NCBI RefSeq assembly: GCF_004358755.1
Contig: NZ_SMZY01000003.1
Location: 372,001 to 436,000 of the forward strand
Length of the DNA stretch: 64,000 bases
DNA from: Peribacillus frigoritolerans
GTDB lineage: Bacteria > Bacillota > Bacilli > Bacillales > Bacillaceae
Direction of reading: 5' to 3'
The notes under the pieces are model-generated. The model saw only the letters and a list, made by a program, of their open reading frames with translations, was not told where the DNA came from and ran no database searches. Position numbers and translations under genes: made by a program. Positions 42,125 to 50,933 of the stretch are shown in pieces (position 1 is the first letter of the stretch; every line of letters begins with the position of its first letter).

Positions 42125-42160
42125 GACGAAAAGAGTCCCTCTATGACGTAATATGTCCCA
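42125..42160 (-). promoter_or_regulatory. CggR operator
   Basis: On the minus strand the site reads TGGGAC-N6-CGTC-N4-AGGGAC-N6-CGTC. It has the same spacing as the B. subtilis operator CGGGAC-N6-TGTC-N4-CGGGAC-N6-TGTC, with one base difference in each part. It places the whole glycolytic operon under CggR. Confidence 0.92.
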
Positions 42161-42167
42161 CTATCCC

Positions 42168-42208
42168 TAAAAAAAATCATCCCTGCTATATTTTCATTTT
42201 AGCAGGGT
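42168..42208 (-). terminator. Terminator between the glutaredoxin-like gene and cggR operator
   Basis: CCCTGCTA/TAGCAGGG stem followed by eight T on the minus strand. Confidence 0.88.
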
Positions 42209-42216
42209 GAAAATGC

Positions 42217-42474
42217 TTATTCAACTATTGTTTCTTGCTTTTTATCAAGTAACCGCTTTCTTATAAAATCTTTTTTAATTTTACCGTATCCAAGCACCAT
42301 TCCCTCATATTCAACGACAGGAATCATGAGCTGATACTGTTCAAGCAGAGCATCGTCGCTGTAAATATCAACGACCTCGATTTCTATATCCATGCTCTCT
42401 TTCAACTTTTCAAGCTCCTCTAGAGCTTCCACACAAAGAGGACAGCTGGTTCTCGAATATATTTTTAAAAGCAT
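42217..42474 (-). CDS. Glutaredoxin-like (DUF836-type) protein
   Basis: A small 85-residue thioredoxin-fold protein with the redox motif CPLC at residues 11-14 and the cis-proline region MIPVVEYEG. It resembles the DUF836/glutaredoxin family often found next to sigL/cggR in Bacillaceae. Its target is unknown. The stop is close to a strong terminator, and the start is 14 bp after rpoN, so the two are probably co-transcribed. Confidence 0.85.
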   Translation of the reverse strand: MLLKIYSRTSCPLCVEALEELEKLKESMDIEIEVVDIYSDDALLEQYQLMIPVVEYEGMVLGYGKIKKDFIRKRLLDKKQETIVE

Positions 42475-42488
42475 CCTATATACACATC

Positions 42489-43808
42489 CTAATATCGTTT
42501 TCTTGCAGAAGATGAGGCAATGCCTAACTGATCCCTGTATTTGGCCACCGTTCTTCTTGATACATCGATTTGATGATCAACAGCAAGCTTGGATACAATT
42601 TTCTGATCGGACAGCGGCGCAAGCTTATCTTCCTTTTCGATCATTTGTTCTATGATCGTTTTTACAGTTGAAGAAGTAATCTCCTGTGAGGATTGCTCTA
42701 AACCATTCGAGAAAAAAAACTTCAGCTCATATAGTCCATGAGGAGTCTGAACATACTTTTCCCTAACTGTCCGGCTGACAGTAGATTCGTGAACTTCAAT
42801 TGCATCAGCAACCACCTTTAATGTCAGCGGTTTCATGAATAATTCGCCTTTTTCGAAAAAGTCCGTCTGTCTCCGGACAATTTCTTTCATTACTTTCATC
42901 ATTGTCTCTTTCCGCTGATTGAGCGTTTTAATCAGCCATCTGCATTGATTGAGCTTAGCAGTCAGATAATGCTTTACTTCTGAATCTTCTATAGAAGAAA
43001 AATTAGATTCATAGGCAGAGTTGACGGCCACCTTTGGAGAAATGTCATCGTTGTACATAACTTGCCATTCCCCGTGAACTTTAGCTACGGTCAGCTCAGG
43101 AACAATATAGTTATCATGAACGTGATGATAGGCAAGTCCAGGGCGAGGATGCAGCGTTTTTATGAAATCCTGAACGTTTTGAATTTCTTTCAAATCAAGC
43201 TTTGTTTTTTTTGCAAGCTCTTTCCATGATTTTTCTGCGAATAAGTAGAAATAGTCTTTCACAATTAATTCGGCTGTTTTATTTCGTTGGGGCAGCCTTG
43301 CAAGCTGAATGGAAATGCATTCCTGCAGATTCCTTGCTCCTACTCCTGCCGGGTCTAGCTTTTGCAAGACGGTCAGCTGCTGATTTAACTCATCAGCACT
43401 TAAATTGAATTTGTCGGAAAGCACACTAAGGTCCGCCTCTATGTACCCGTTAGGATCAAGAGCCTGTATCAGAATATGAAGAGTACGCTTTTCTGATGGA
43501 GTCAGCTTCATTCCAAGCAGCTGTGCTTCCAAATGCTGCTGCAGTGTTGTCCCAAGACTCGATACGTTTTCAATCATATCGCTGTTCTTTGATGAACTTG
43601 TCATTTTTGTTCGTGATGAGGTATGATACAATACGCCTGATTCAGGCTTTTCTTTTAATTCGATGAGGGGATTTTCTAGGGTAAGGTCCTCTATATAGGA
43701 GGCAAGCTCCATAGAAGAATATTGAAGGAGAGTAATCGCTTGCTTTAATTCTTGAGTCATATTGAGTTTTAATGATTGCTCTTGAAATAAACCGACTTTC
43801 ATATCCAT
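42489..43808 (-). CDS. rpoN: RNA polymerase sigma-54 factor (SigL)
   Basis: Sigma factor for -24/-12 promoters, which need AAA+ activators; in Bacillus it controls levanase, amino-acid catabolism and cold-adaptation genes. The 439-residue protein has the N-terminal activator region (SLKLNMTQELKQAITLLQ), the core-binding middle, a helix-turn-helix (HESTVSRTVREKYVQTPHG) and the RpoN box VSRRTVAKYRDQLGI near the C terminus. AGGGGGAACGAACT precedes the ATG. It is divergent from yvfG. Confidence 0.97.
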   Translation of the reverse strand: MDMKVGLFQEQSLKLNMTQELKQAITLLQYSSMELASYIEDLTLENPLIELKEKPESGVLYHTSSRTKMTSSSKNSDMIENVSSLGTTLQQHLEAQLLGMKLTPSEKRTLHILIQALDPNGYIEADLSVLSDKFNLSADELNQQLTVLQKLDPAGVGARNLQECISIQLARLPQRNKTAELIVKDYFYLFAEKSWKELAKKTKLDLKEIQNVQDFIKTLHPRPGLAYHHVHDNYIVPELTVAKVHGEWQVMYNDDISPKVAVNSAYESNFSSIEDSEVKHYLTAKLNQCRWLIKTLNQRKETMMKVMKEIVRRQTDFFEKGELFMKPLTLKVVADAIEVHESTVSRTVREKYVQTPHGLYELKFFFSNGLEQSSQEITSSTVKTIIEQMIEKEDKLAPLSDQKIVSKLAVDHQIDVSRRTVAKYRDQLGIASSSARKRY

Positions 43809-43886
43809 AGTTCGTTCCCCCTGCTTCTCATTTTACACGAAAACGGTCCATCATTGTATGGAAAGAACTTCAAAGGAGAGATATCA

Positions 43887-44105
43887 ATGAGTGAGTTATT
43901 TTCAGTGCCCTACTTTGAGCAAAATTTTAAAGAGCACATTAAACAGAATGAAGGTCATGTTCCGAAGCTTGATGCCATGAACCGTTATTATCGATCAGTC
44001 GTATCCGCACTGGTTCAGGATCAGCTCACAAAAAACTCAGTGGTTTTAAAACGGATCCAGAATTTGGACGAGGCCTACAATACGATCAAATCTATAAATA
44101 ATTGA
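43887..44105 (+). CDS. yvfG: YvfG-family small protein
   Basis: A 72-residue helical protein. The pattern SELFSVPYFEQNFKEHI...MNRYYRSVVSALVQDQLTKN...VVLKRIQNLDEAYN is the one known from B. subtilis YvfG, which also lies next to sigL. Its function is unknown. The ATG at 43887 follows AAAGGAGAGATATC; the 11-codon upstream extension has no site. Confidence 0.93.
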   Translation: MSELFSVPYFEQNFKEHIKQNEGHVPKLDAMNRYYRSVVSALVQDQLTKNSVVLKRIQNLDEAYNTIKSINN

Positions 44106-44114
44106 AAAATTTAC

Positions 44115-44143
44115 CTGTTCACAAAATGTGATTCATGCCTTAC
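44115..44143 (+). promoter_or_regulatory. Candidate promoter of a small RNA
   Basis: TTCACA and TACAAT are separated by 17 bp, downstream of yvfG and before the hairpin-terminated, gene-free segment 44150-44275. Confidence 0.5.
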
Positions 44144-44149
44144 AATAGG

Positions 44150-44275
44150 AATTGTTGAGTCGTCAAGCACGGCAATATACACTTCTTGTCCAGTGCGGCT
44201 TACTGGACTCTTACATATTATTTCTAATTCCATTCAAACATGCCCCGCCAGGTTAACCTGGCGGGGCTTTTTTTC
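44150..44275 (+). ncRNA. Candidate small RNA between yvfG and tRNA-Arg
   Basis: About 125 nt with no open frame. An internal hairpin GTCCAGT/ACTGGAC near 44190-44213 is followed by an AU-rich single-stranded stretch and a perfect 11-bp terminator stem at 44242-44267 with seven T. A promoter-like pair stands just upstream. It could also be only the yvfG 3' end, which has no nearer terminator. Confidence 0.5.
44242..44274 (+). terminator. Strong terminator after yvfG / candidate small RNA
   Basis: GCCCCGCCAGG/CCTGGCGGGGC stem with a TTAA loop and T run. Confidence 0.95.
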
Positions 44276-44353
44276 ATTATCATTTGGTCATGTCGGGCTT
44301 TCCTGCAATAGCTTAAACTCTTTTTAGTCAATTTTATCACGGAACAATAAAAA

Positions 44354-44386
44354 AGAAAGAGCTGGTTATGAGAACCAGCTCTTTCT
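44354..44386 (-). terminator. Terminator of tRNA-Arg
   Basis: AAAGAGCTGGTT/AACCAGCTCTTT-type stem with T on the minus strand. Confidence 0.85.
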
Positions 44387-44394
44387 AAAAGTGA

Positions 44395-44470
44395 CGCGCT
44401 CGAGAGGATTCGAACCTCCGACAGACGTGGTACCGGAAACCACCGCTCTATCCAACTGAGCTACGAGCGC
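44395..44470 (-). tRNA. tRNA-Arg (anticodon CCG)
   Basis: The minus strand folds into a full cloverleaf: acceptor GCGCTCG/CGAGCGC, D-arm GCTC/GAGC, anticodon stem GTGGT/ACCAC with loop TTCCGGT, and T-loop TTCGAAT. The loop gives anticodon CCG, reading CGG. CCA is not encoded. It matches the lone tRNA-Arg next to clpP in B. subtilis. Confidence 0.97.
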
Positions 44471-44519
44471 ATATAAAAGTTTATTAGTCAGTAGCGCTAT
44501 TATACGATAAAACCAGCAC

Positions 44520-44681
44520 ATGTATCAAGCGGTATTTTTGGACCTGAGTAAATTCCTGAAGAAAATCACAGATATAGCTTACTTATCCTTCAAAGACGGC
44601 AGGCAGGTGAACGAAAATATAAAGGGTTTTTTAAAGAGCCTGCCGAATACATACGTTACAAAAGTTTCGGGAGAACTCTGA
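44520..44681 (+). pseudogene. Possible decayed gene fragment between tRNA-Arg and clpP
   Basis: A 53-codon frame (start MYQAVFLDLSKFLKKITDIA) has reasonable codon usage. After its TGA the same frame continues with plausible coding sequence (NLAEEGLQAALLPFEKKKNW) up to the repeat at 44773. No ribosome binding site was seen. It may be the remnant of an interrupted gene, or chance. Nothing else was recognised in 44471-44772. Confidence 0.25.
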
Positions 44682-44772
44682 ACAATGAACCTTGCTGAAG
44701 AAGGCCTGCAAGCCGCGCTTCTCCCGTTTGAAAAAAAGAAAAATTGGGTAACATGGTTACAGTCAGCGAAGA

Positions 44773-44934
44773 AAAGCGGAACCGACTGGTCAGGCCCGAC
44801 AGACAAATAAGGATCCGGCTGAAAAGGTGCTTTTTGCCTTTACAGACGGAGCCGTTTTGGCCGAGGGACTAGGAGGTGGAGCTGGACACCGTGTAATGCG
44901 AAATATTCCGGTTAGCCCCGACAGACAAATCCGT
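44773..44934 (+). repeat. Dispersed hairpin repeat, one full and one partial unit
   Basis: Starts AAAAGCGGAACCGACTGG as the unit at 4265 does, has a variant central arm (GGATCCGGCTG...CAGACGGAGCC, poorly paired), ends GGTGGAGCTGGACACCG, then begins a second unit that breaks off. Apparent open frames here are artefacts. Confidence 0.85.
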
Positions 44935-44974
44935 CGATTAAGTACAAGAAAAAACATCAAAGAACAGCGTTTCG

Positions 44975-44991
44975 TTTGACCTTTATTGACC
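44975..44991. promoter_or_regulatory. CtsR operator of clpP
   Basis: On the minus strand GGTCAATAAAGGTCAAA matches the tandem heptad CtsR site GGTCAAA-NAN-GGTCAAA with one change. It overlaps the -35 box, giving heat-shock control. Confidence 0.88.
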
Positions 44992-45004
44992 ATAGTTGTA
45001 TGAT
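44976..45004 (+). promoter_or_regulatory. Sigma-A promoter of clpP
   Basis: TTGACC and TATGAT are separated by 17 bp, covered by the CtsR site. Confidence 0.8.
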
Positions 45005-45047
45005 GAGAGTACATAAAATTTACCTTTATTTAAAAGGAGGAAATACG

Positions 45048-45647
45048 ATGAATTTAATCCCTACAGTTATTGAACAAACGAACCGCGGTGAACGTGCATA
45101 TGACATTTACTCACGTCTTTTAAAAGACCGCATTATCATGCTTGGAAGCGGAATTGACGATAACGTGGCAAACTCAATTGTATCACAGCTTTTGTTCCTG
45201 GAAGCTGAAGATCCAGAGAAAGACATCTCTATCTACATTAACAGCCCTGGCGGTTCAATCACAGCCGGTATGGCGATTTACGATACAATGCAGTTCATTA
45301 AACCGCAAGTATCAACAATCTGCATCGGTATGGCCGCTTCAATGGGAGCATTCCTCCTTGCAGCAGGAGCAAAAGGCAAACGCTATGCTCTTCCAAACAG
45401 TGAAGTAATGATTCATCAGCCGCTTGGCGGAGCTCAAGGTCAGGCAACTGAAATTGAGATCGCTGCAAAACGCATCTTGTTCTTGCGTGATAAGCTGAAT
45501 CAAATTCTTGCTGACCGCACTGGCCAGCCAATCGAAGTGATTGCACGCGATACAGACCGCGACAACTTCATGACGGCAGAACGTGCCCTTGAGTACGGCT
45601 TGATTGATAAAGTGATGACTCGCAATACATTGCCTGATAAAAAATAA
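45048..45647 (+). CDS. clpP: ATP-dependent Clp protease proteolytic subunit ClpP
   Basis: Serine protease forming the 14-mer chamber that degrades proteins delivered by ClpC, ClpX or ClpE. The 199-residue protein has the catalytic Ser in [14 protein letters not shown], His in [14 protein letters not shown] and Asp in [11 protein letters not shown]. The ATG at 45048 has AAAAGGAGGAAATACG upstream, so earlier in-frame codons are ignored. A CtsR operator covers the promoter and a terminator follows 10 bp after the stop. Confidence 0.99.
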   Translation: MNLIPTVIEQTNRGERAYDIYSRLLKDRIIMLGSGIDDNVANSIVSQLLFLEAEDPEKDISIYINSPGGSITAGMAIYDTMQFIKPQVSTICIGMAASMGAFLLAAGAKGKRYALPNSEVMIHQPLGGAQGQATEIEIAAKRILFLRDKLNQILADRTGQPIEVIARDTDRDNFMTAERALEYGLIDKVMTRNTLPDKK

Positions 45648-45657
45648 TCAGACACAG

Positions 45658-45688
45658 CAGAACGACCAAGGGTCGTTCTGTTTTTTTA
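45658..45688 (+). terminator. Terminator of clpP
   Basis: CAGAACGACC/GGTCGTTCTG stem with T run. Confidence 0.9.
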
Positions 45689-45753
45689 TGCGATGAAGCC
45701 CTCTAATAATTCGAACAAATCCACTAAACCCGCTCACCTGTCCGCTAATTAAG

Positions 45754-45781
45754 CAAAAAAACGGCCAATGGCCGTTTTTTA
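45754..45781 (-). terminator. Terminator of crh
   Basis: AAAACGGCC/GGCCGTTTT stem with T run on the minus strand, touching the crh stop codon. Confidence 0.85.
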
Positions 45782-46036
45782 TGCTTCTTGCTTTACGTAT
45801 TGAGAAAGAACTTCTAAAGCTTCTGACTCGTCATGGCCTTCTGCGATAAGAGTAACCACTGAACCCGTGCTGATTGCAAGGCTCATTAACCCCATGATGC
45901 TCTTCGCGTTCACCTTTTTCCCGTCTTTCTCTAAAAAGATGTCTGATGAATAACGATTAGCCTCTTGTACAAATAGTGCTGCAGGACGGGCTTGTAAGCC
46001 TGTCTTCAAACGAACTTCAACCTGTTTCTCAACCAT
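45779..46036 (-). CDS. crh: HPr-like catabolite repression protein Crh
   Basis: An 85-residue HPr paralog. It cannot take part in sugar uptake because glutamine replaces the phosphotransfer histidine at position 15 (GLQARPAA). It keeps the regulatory Ser46 (AKSIMGLMSL), which HprK phosphorylates so that Crh can act with CcpA. HprK is encoded 17 kb away in this window. It is the last gene of the yvcI-rapZ-yvcK-whiA-crh operon. Confidence 0.97.
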   Translation of the reverse strand: MVEKQVEVRLKTGLQARPAALFVQEANRYSSDIFLEKDGKKVNAKSIMGLMSLAISTGSVVTLIAEGHDESEALEVLSQYVKQEA

Positions 46037-46061
46037 GTGGATCCCCTCTTCTTTCCCCTTG

Positions 46062-47012
46062 TTATTTGATCGTTACCGGCTGGCCATTTCTTAGCTGTTC
46101 TGCAATTTCATCAAGCTTTCTCAGGCGGTGATTGATGCCTGACTTGCTGATTTTTCCGCTTGAAACCATTTCACCCAATTCTTTAAGCGTTACATCCTGA
46201 TACTCTACCCGAAGACGTGCAATTTCGCTTAATTTGTCGGGCAGTGCTTCAAGACCCATTTTTTCATCGATGAATTTAATATTCTCGACTTGGCGTATGG
46301 CTGCTCCAATTGTTTTGTTTAAGTTAGCGGTTTCACAATTGACGAGACGGTTGACGGAGTTTCTCATATCGCGGACAATCCGCACATCTTCAAAGCGGAG
46401 AAGTGCCTGGTGTCCCCCGATGATGCTGAGAAAATCAGATATTTTTTCTGCTTCCTTCAAATAGGTAATGTATCCTTTTTTCCGTTCGAGCGTTTTGCTG
46501 TTCAAATGGAAGGTATTCATTAGTTCACACAGAGAGTCATTGTGCTCTTTATATAATGAAAAAATCTCTAAATGATAGGATGAGGTCTCCGGATTATTAA
46601 CCGATCCTCCTGCCAAAAAGGCACCCCTTATATAGGATCGCTTGCAGCATTTCTTTTTAACAAGCTCTTCGGAAATACTTCTTTCAAACGTAAAGTTCTC
46701 TCCGAGTATTCCAAGGTCCTCTAATATTTCACGAGCTTTTTCTATCAGCCGAACGATATAGACGTTATTCTTTTTCAAACGCATTTTCTTCCGCACAAGC
46801 AGCTCGACAGAAACGTCATACTGCTTTTTTAAGAGAGTATATATTCTTCTAGCTATTGCTGCATTTTCGGTTTGAATGTCCAGGATTAATTTTCGATTCG
46901 AAAAAGAAAGAGAGCCGTTCATTCGGATGAGTGCAGATAACTCCGCTTTTAAACAACAAGCTTTAGATTCTATGTTGGTTAATTCTTTCTTTGTTTCAGA
47001 AGCAAAGGACAT
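46062..47012 (-). CDS. whiA: Sporulation/cell-division regulator WhiA
   Basis: A 316-residue protein with an inactive LAGLIDADG-like N-terminal domain (residues about 20-200, including [20 protein letters not shown]) and a C-terminal helix-turn-helix ([24 protein letters not shown]). It affects chromosome segregation and cell division in Bacillus. The ATG at 47012 follows GGAGGGTGCAG. It sits between yvcK and crh in the usual order. Confidence 0.97.
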   Translation of the reverse strand: MSFASETKKELTNIESKACCLKAELSALIRMNGSLSFSNRKLILDIQTENAAIARRIYTLLKKQYDVSVELLVRKKMRLKKNNVYIVRLIEKAREILEDLGILGENFTFERSISEELVKKKCCKRSYIRGAFLAGGSVNNPETSSYHLEIFSLYKEHNDSLCELMNTFHLNSKTLERKKGYITYLKEAEKISDFLSIIGGHQALLRFEDVRIVRDMRNSVNRLVNCETANLNKTIGAAIRQVENIKFIDEKMGLEALPDKLSEIARLRVEYQDVTLKELGEMVSSGKISKSGINHRLRKLDEIAEQLRNGQPVTIK

Positions 47013-47138
47013 CTTTCTGCACCCTCCAATCCTTATGAATGCATTCGTTTGCACTCTTTATTTTTTTTGGCTTTTTCGCGTAAATTGCTGCTGACATCAG
47101 GCTGAAAAGCAGTAATTTACCTGAAAAAGCCTAATTTA

Positions 47139-48098
47139 TTAAGTGATCATATCATACAGCAGCTTGGCAACTTTCACCGTATCATGACGGATAACGTTAT
47201 TTTCATAGGAAACAATCTTGTCATGAACGATTTCGAGTCCTAAATCCCGCAATGCTTCAATGTCATAATAAACAGGTTTAGCCAGTTCTTCTGCATATAA
47301 TGCTTTCATCATATCAGGAATTTCTTCATCATTCACTAATATTGTATCGATGAACGTGCATTTCATATGTTCATTCAAAGCTTTTACATGATCGCTTGCA
47401 GTGAAATCAAGGGTTTCACCAGCCTGAGTCATTACATTGCAAATATAAACCTTTTTCGCTTTCGCCTTGCAGACTTCATCACCGATTTTTGGAACGAGAA
47501 GGTTCGGCAGGATGCTTGTGTACAAACTCCCCGGACCAAGGAGAATTAAATCAGCCTGGCGAATCACTTCGATCGTCTCTTCAAGAGGCTCAATGGATTC
47601 TGGTGATAAAAAGACCCGTTTAATCTTCTTGCCGGAGTATGGAATTTTCGATTCTCCTGAAACAATCGATCCATCCTCCATTTCAGCGTGAAGCACAACG
47701 CTTCGATTTGCAGCAGGCAGAACTTTTCCGCGCACATTAAGGACTTTGCTCATTTCCCTTACAGCATGGAAAAAGTCGCCTGTAATATTCGTCATCGCTG
47801 CCAAGATAAGATTTCCTAGAGAGTGCCCTGTAAGACTGTTTCCTTTATTAAAACGATGCTGAAATAAATCTTCTACTAACGGCTCAACATCTGAAAGCGC
47901 AGCTAACACATTGCGAATGTCACCTGGCGGCGGTATTTTGAGTTCATCACGGAGCCGGCCTGAGCTCCCGCCATCATCTGCAACTGTAACAATTGCTGTA
48001 ATATCTACAGGGTATACTTTTAACCCCCGCAAAAGTACAGACAAACCGGTACCCCCGCCGATTATGACAACCTTTGGCCTATTTGCAGTATCAGTCAT
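47139..48098 (-). CDS. yvcK: YvcK/gluconeogenesis factor (CofD-like, UPF0052)
   Basis: A 319-residue Rossmann-like protein of the 2-phospho-L-lactate transferase superfamily, needed in Bacillus for morphology on gluconeogenic carbon and binding UDP-sugars. The opening motif is IGGGTGLSVLLRGLK, followed by VTVADDGGSSGRLRDE and LGNLILAAM. The start abuts the rapZ stop at 48099, so the two are translationally linked. Confidence 0.96.
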   Translation of the reverse strand: MTDTANRPKVVIIGGGTGLSVLLRGLKVYPVDITAIVTVADDGGSSGRLRDELKIPPPGDIRNVLAALSDVEPLVEDLFQHRFNKGNSLTGHSLGNLILAAMTNITGDFFHAVREMSKVLNVRGKVLPAANRSVVLHAEMEDGSIVSGESKIPYSGKKIKRVFLSPESIEPLEETIEVIRQADLILLGPGSLYTSILPNLLVPKIGDEVCKAKAKKVYICNVMTQAGETLDFTASDHVKALNEHMKCTFIDTILVNDEEIPDMMKALYAEELAKPVYYDIEALRDLGLEIVHDKIVSYENNVIRHDTVKVAKLLYDMIT

Positions 48099-48986
48099 CT
48101 AATGACGGTTTCTGCGCTCAATATCACGATGTGATACGTGCGTCTGATAATCATCTTTGTAGTGCTTCGCAATGTGTTCCGCCAGTGTTACCGAACGGTG
48201 CTGGCCGCCTGTGCATCCTATTGCAATGACAAGCTGGCTTTTTCCTTCTCTTTTATAATAAGGCAGCATGAAGGTAAGCAAATCCAGGACCTTTTCTAAA
48301 AACTTCTGAGTCTCTGCCCATTTTAGAACATATGAGGAAACTTCCTCTTCAAGGCCTGTTTTCGGTCTCATATGATCGATATAATGCGGATTCGGCAGGA
48401 ATCTGACATCAAATACTAAATCAGCATCAATCGGCACTCCGTATTTAAAACCAAACGAGAGCACATTTACTGAGAAAGTATGCTCAGCATCTTCCGCAAA
48501 CTGCTTCAATATTTTTTCTCTCAGTTCACGAGGCTTCAATTCAGATGTGTCAAAAATCATCTGCGAGCGGCCTTTCAGCTCTTCAAGCAATTCTCTTTCG
48601 TTTTTAATGCCTTCTAAAGGCAAGCCTGTTGTGGCTAATGGATGAGACCTGCGTGTTTCCTTGTATCTTGTGACAAGGGTAGCATCCTTTGCATCCAGGA
48701 AAAGAATTTGAGGATTAATCCAAGTCTTTTCTGCCATATCATCCAGCGCCTGAAACAGGCTTTCAAAAAATTCACGTCCCCGCAAATCCATCACAAGTGC
48801 AACTTTGTTCATTTTAGAGCCGGATTCCTTCATCAGCTCAAGAAACTTCGGAAGCAGATTAGGCGGCAGGTTATCTACACAAAAATAACCAAGATCTTCA
48901 AAGCTTTGAATGGCAACCGTTTTGCCTGCTCCTGACATGCCTGTAATAATCACCATCTTAATATCCTGAACACTGCCTGTACTCAT
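48099..48986 (-). CDS. rapZ: RNase adapter / nucleotide-binding protein RapZ (YvcJ)
   Basis: A 295-residue P-loop protein with Walker A GMSGAGKT and the C-terminal domain signature [15 protein letters not shown]. In Bacillus (YvcJ) it hydrolyses GTP and affects competence; in Enterobacteria the ortholog guides an RNase to a small RNA. AGAGAGGAGGCAATC precedes the ATG. It belongs to the yvcI-crh block. Confidence 0.96.
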   Translation of the reverse strand: MSTGSVQDIKMVIITGMSGAGKTVAIQSFEDLGYFCVDNLPPNLLPKFLELMKESGSKMNKVALVMDLRGREFFESLFQALDDMAEKTWINPQILFLDAKDATLVTRYKETRRSHPLATTGLPLEGIKNERELLEELKGRSQMIFDTSELKPRELREKILKQFAEDAEHTFSVNVLSFGFKYGVPIDADLVFDVRFLPNPHYIDHMRPKTGLEEEVSSYVLKWAETQKFLEKVLDLLTFMLPYYKREGKSQLVIAIGCTGGQHRSVTLAEHIAKHYKDDYQTHVSHRDIERRNRH

Positions 48987-49039
48987 GCAGATTGCCTCCT
49001 CTCTCTTTTTCGCGCTTTTATATAAATGAATGGATAAGT

Positions 49040-49498
49040 TTACTGCGGATCTAATCGATATGCCAGCAGTTCAAAATCAGGTGTGTAAGTAAAGGTGCCA
49101 TAAATCAGCCCTGCACCCTTCATCATAAATTCAAGAATATGATGATCGCCTGGGGCCATCGGAAGAACGCTTACTTCATCTAATGAGTGCCACTTAAGCT
49201 TTCCTTCCTCAGACTCTGCCACATTCTCACCTGTAAACTCAGTAGCAAAAAATGTAAACATCATCCACTCTGACACAATTTCATTTCCATCTTTAATAAT
49301 AAAGGTGAAGATCCCTTTAATTTTTGGGTTTTTTAAATATATGCCTGTTTCTTCGCGATATTCTCGGATGACAGTGTCTTTAATCGATTCACCCTGCTCC
49401 ATTTTTCCGCCAGGCGCCACCCACCATCCTCTTCTCGGTTTTTGCAGGAGAAGAATTTTATTGTCCTGTACTAAAACGCAATTCGTTACTCTTTGCAA
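49040..49498 (-). CDS. yvcI: NUDIX hydrolase (YvcI-like)
   Basis: A 152-residue pyrophosphohydrolase with an intact Nudix box: GGKMEQGES leading into [11 protein letters not shown]. It is an 8-oxo-dGTP diphosphatase-like member (MutT/ADP-ribose family) whose substrate is uncertain. It is 53 bp upstream of rapZ and has a probable AGGTG site before the ATG. B. subtilis has cwlO between trxB and yvcI; here that gene is absent. Confidence 0.9.
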   Translation of the reverse strand: MQRVTNCVLVQDNKILLLQKPRRGWWVAPGGKMEQGESIKDTVIREYREETGIYLKNPKIKGIFTFIIKDGNEIVSEWMMFTFFATEFTGENVAESEEGKLKWHSLDEVSVLPMAPGDHHILEFMMKGAGLIYGTFTYTPDFELLAYRLDPQ

Positions 49499-49682
49499 AA
49501 GTCTTTCACCTCTGGGTTCGTTCGGGTAGTCTAAACATATTTTCTCCCTTTTTATTATACTATTTCAAAGACTACCTCACAATGAACGGAGGCTGCTAAC
49601 AGACTTATTTTTTAATGGAATGATGTGTGTGGTTTATATACGTGTTGGCGCAGATAAAAGTTTCAGAGGAAAATAAACACCA

Positions 49683-49708
49683 GAAAAGCGGAAGCGCAGG
49701 CAAACGGA
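49683..49708 (+). repeat. Fragment of the dispersed hairpin repeat
   Basis: AGAAAAGCGGAAGCGCAGG reproduces the head of the unit at 42017, cut off after about 25 bases. The remaining gap 49499-49879 shows only the trxB terminator. Confidence 0.6.
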
Positions 49709-49720
49709 TTATCTTATAAC

Positions 49721-49754
49721 AAAAAAAGGAGTACGGGAAAGGGCGCCCGTACTC
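49721..49754 (-). terminator. Terminator of trxB
   Basis: GAGTACGGG/CCCGTACTC stem followed by seven T on the minus strand. Confidence 0.88.
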
Positions 49755-49879
49755 AAAAGTTTATTTATAAAAGGGGGTCAATTACTATTTATATAGTACC
49801 CCATTATTATTTCAGTGGTGTTACAGGTTAGTTAAAACCGAGTTACGTTTTTGTTAACTCTTTAAAGCATTAGCGAAAA

Positions 49880-50836
<957 letters not shown>

Positions 50837-50933
50837 TCACTCCTTGTGTTCACAACAATTGATTGTTTACGGGAGATCTCGTTTCCCATACTCATATCCT
50901 ATAAAAGAATAGAGATTCATGCCATTTTTTTGC

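Noticed and set aside
44790-45014. 74-codon minus-strand frame before clpP
   Set aside because: Lies in a dispersed repeat copy and overlaps the CtsR operator and clpP promoter.
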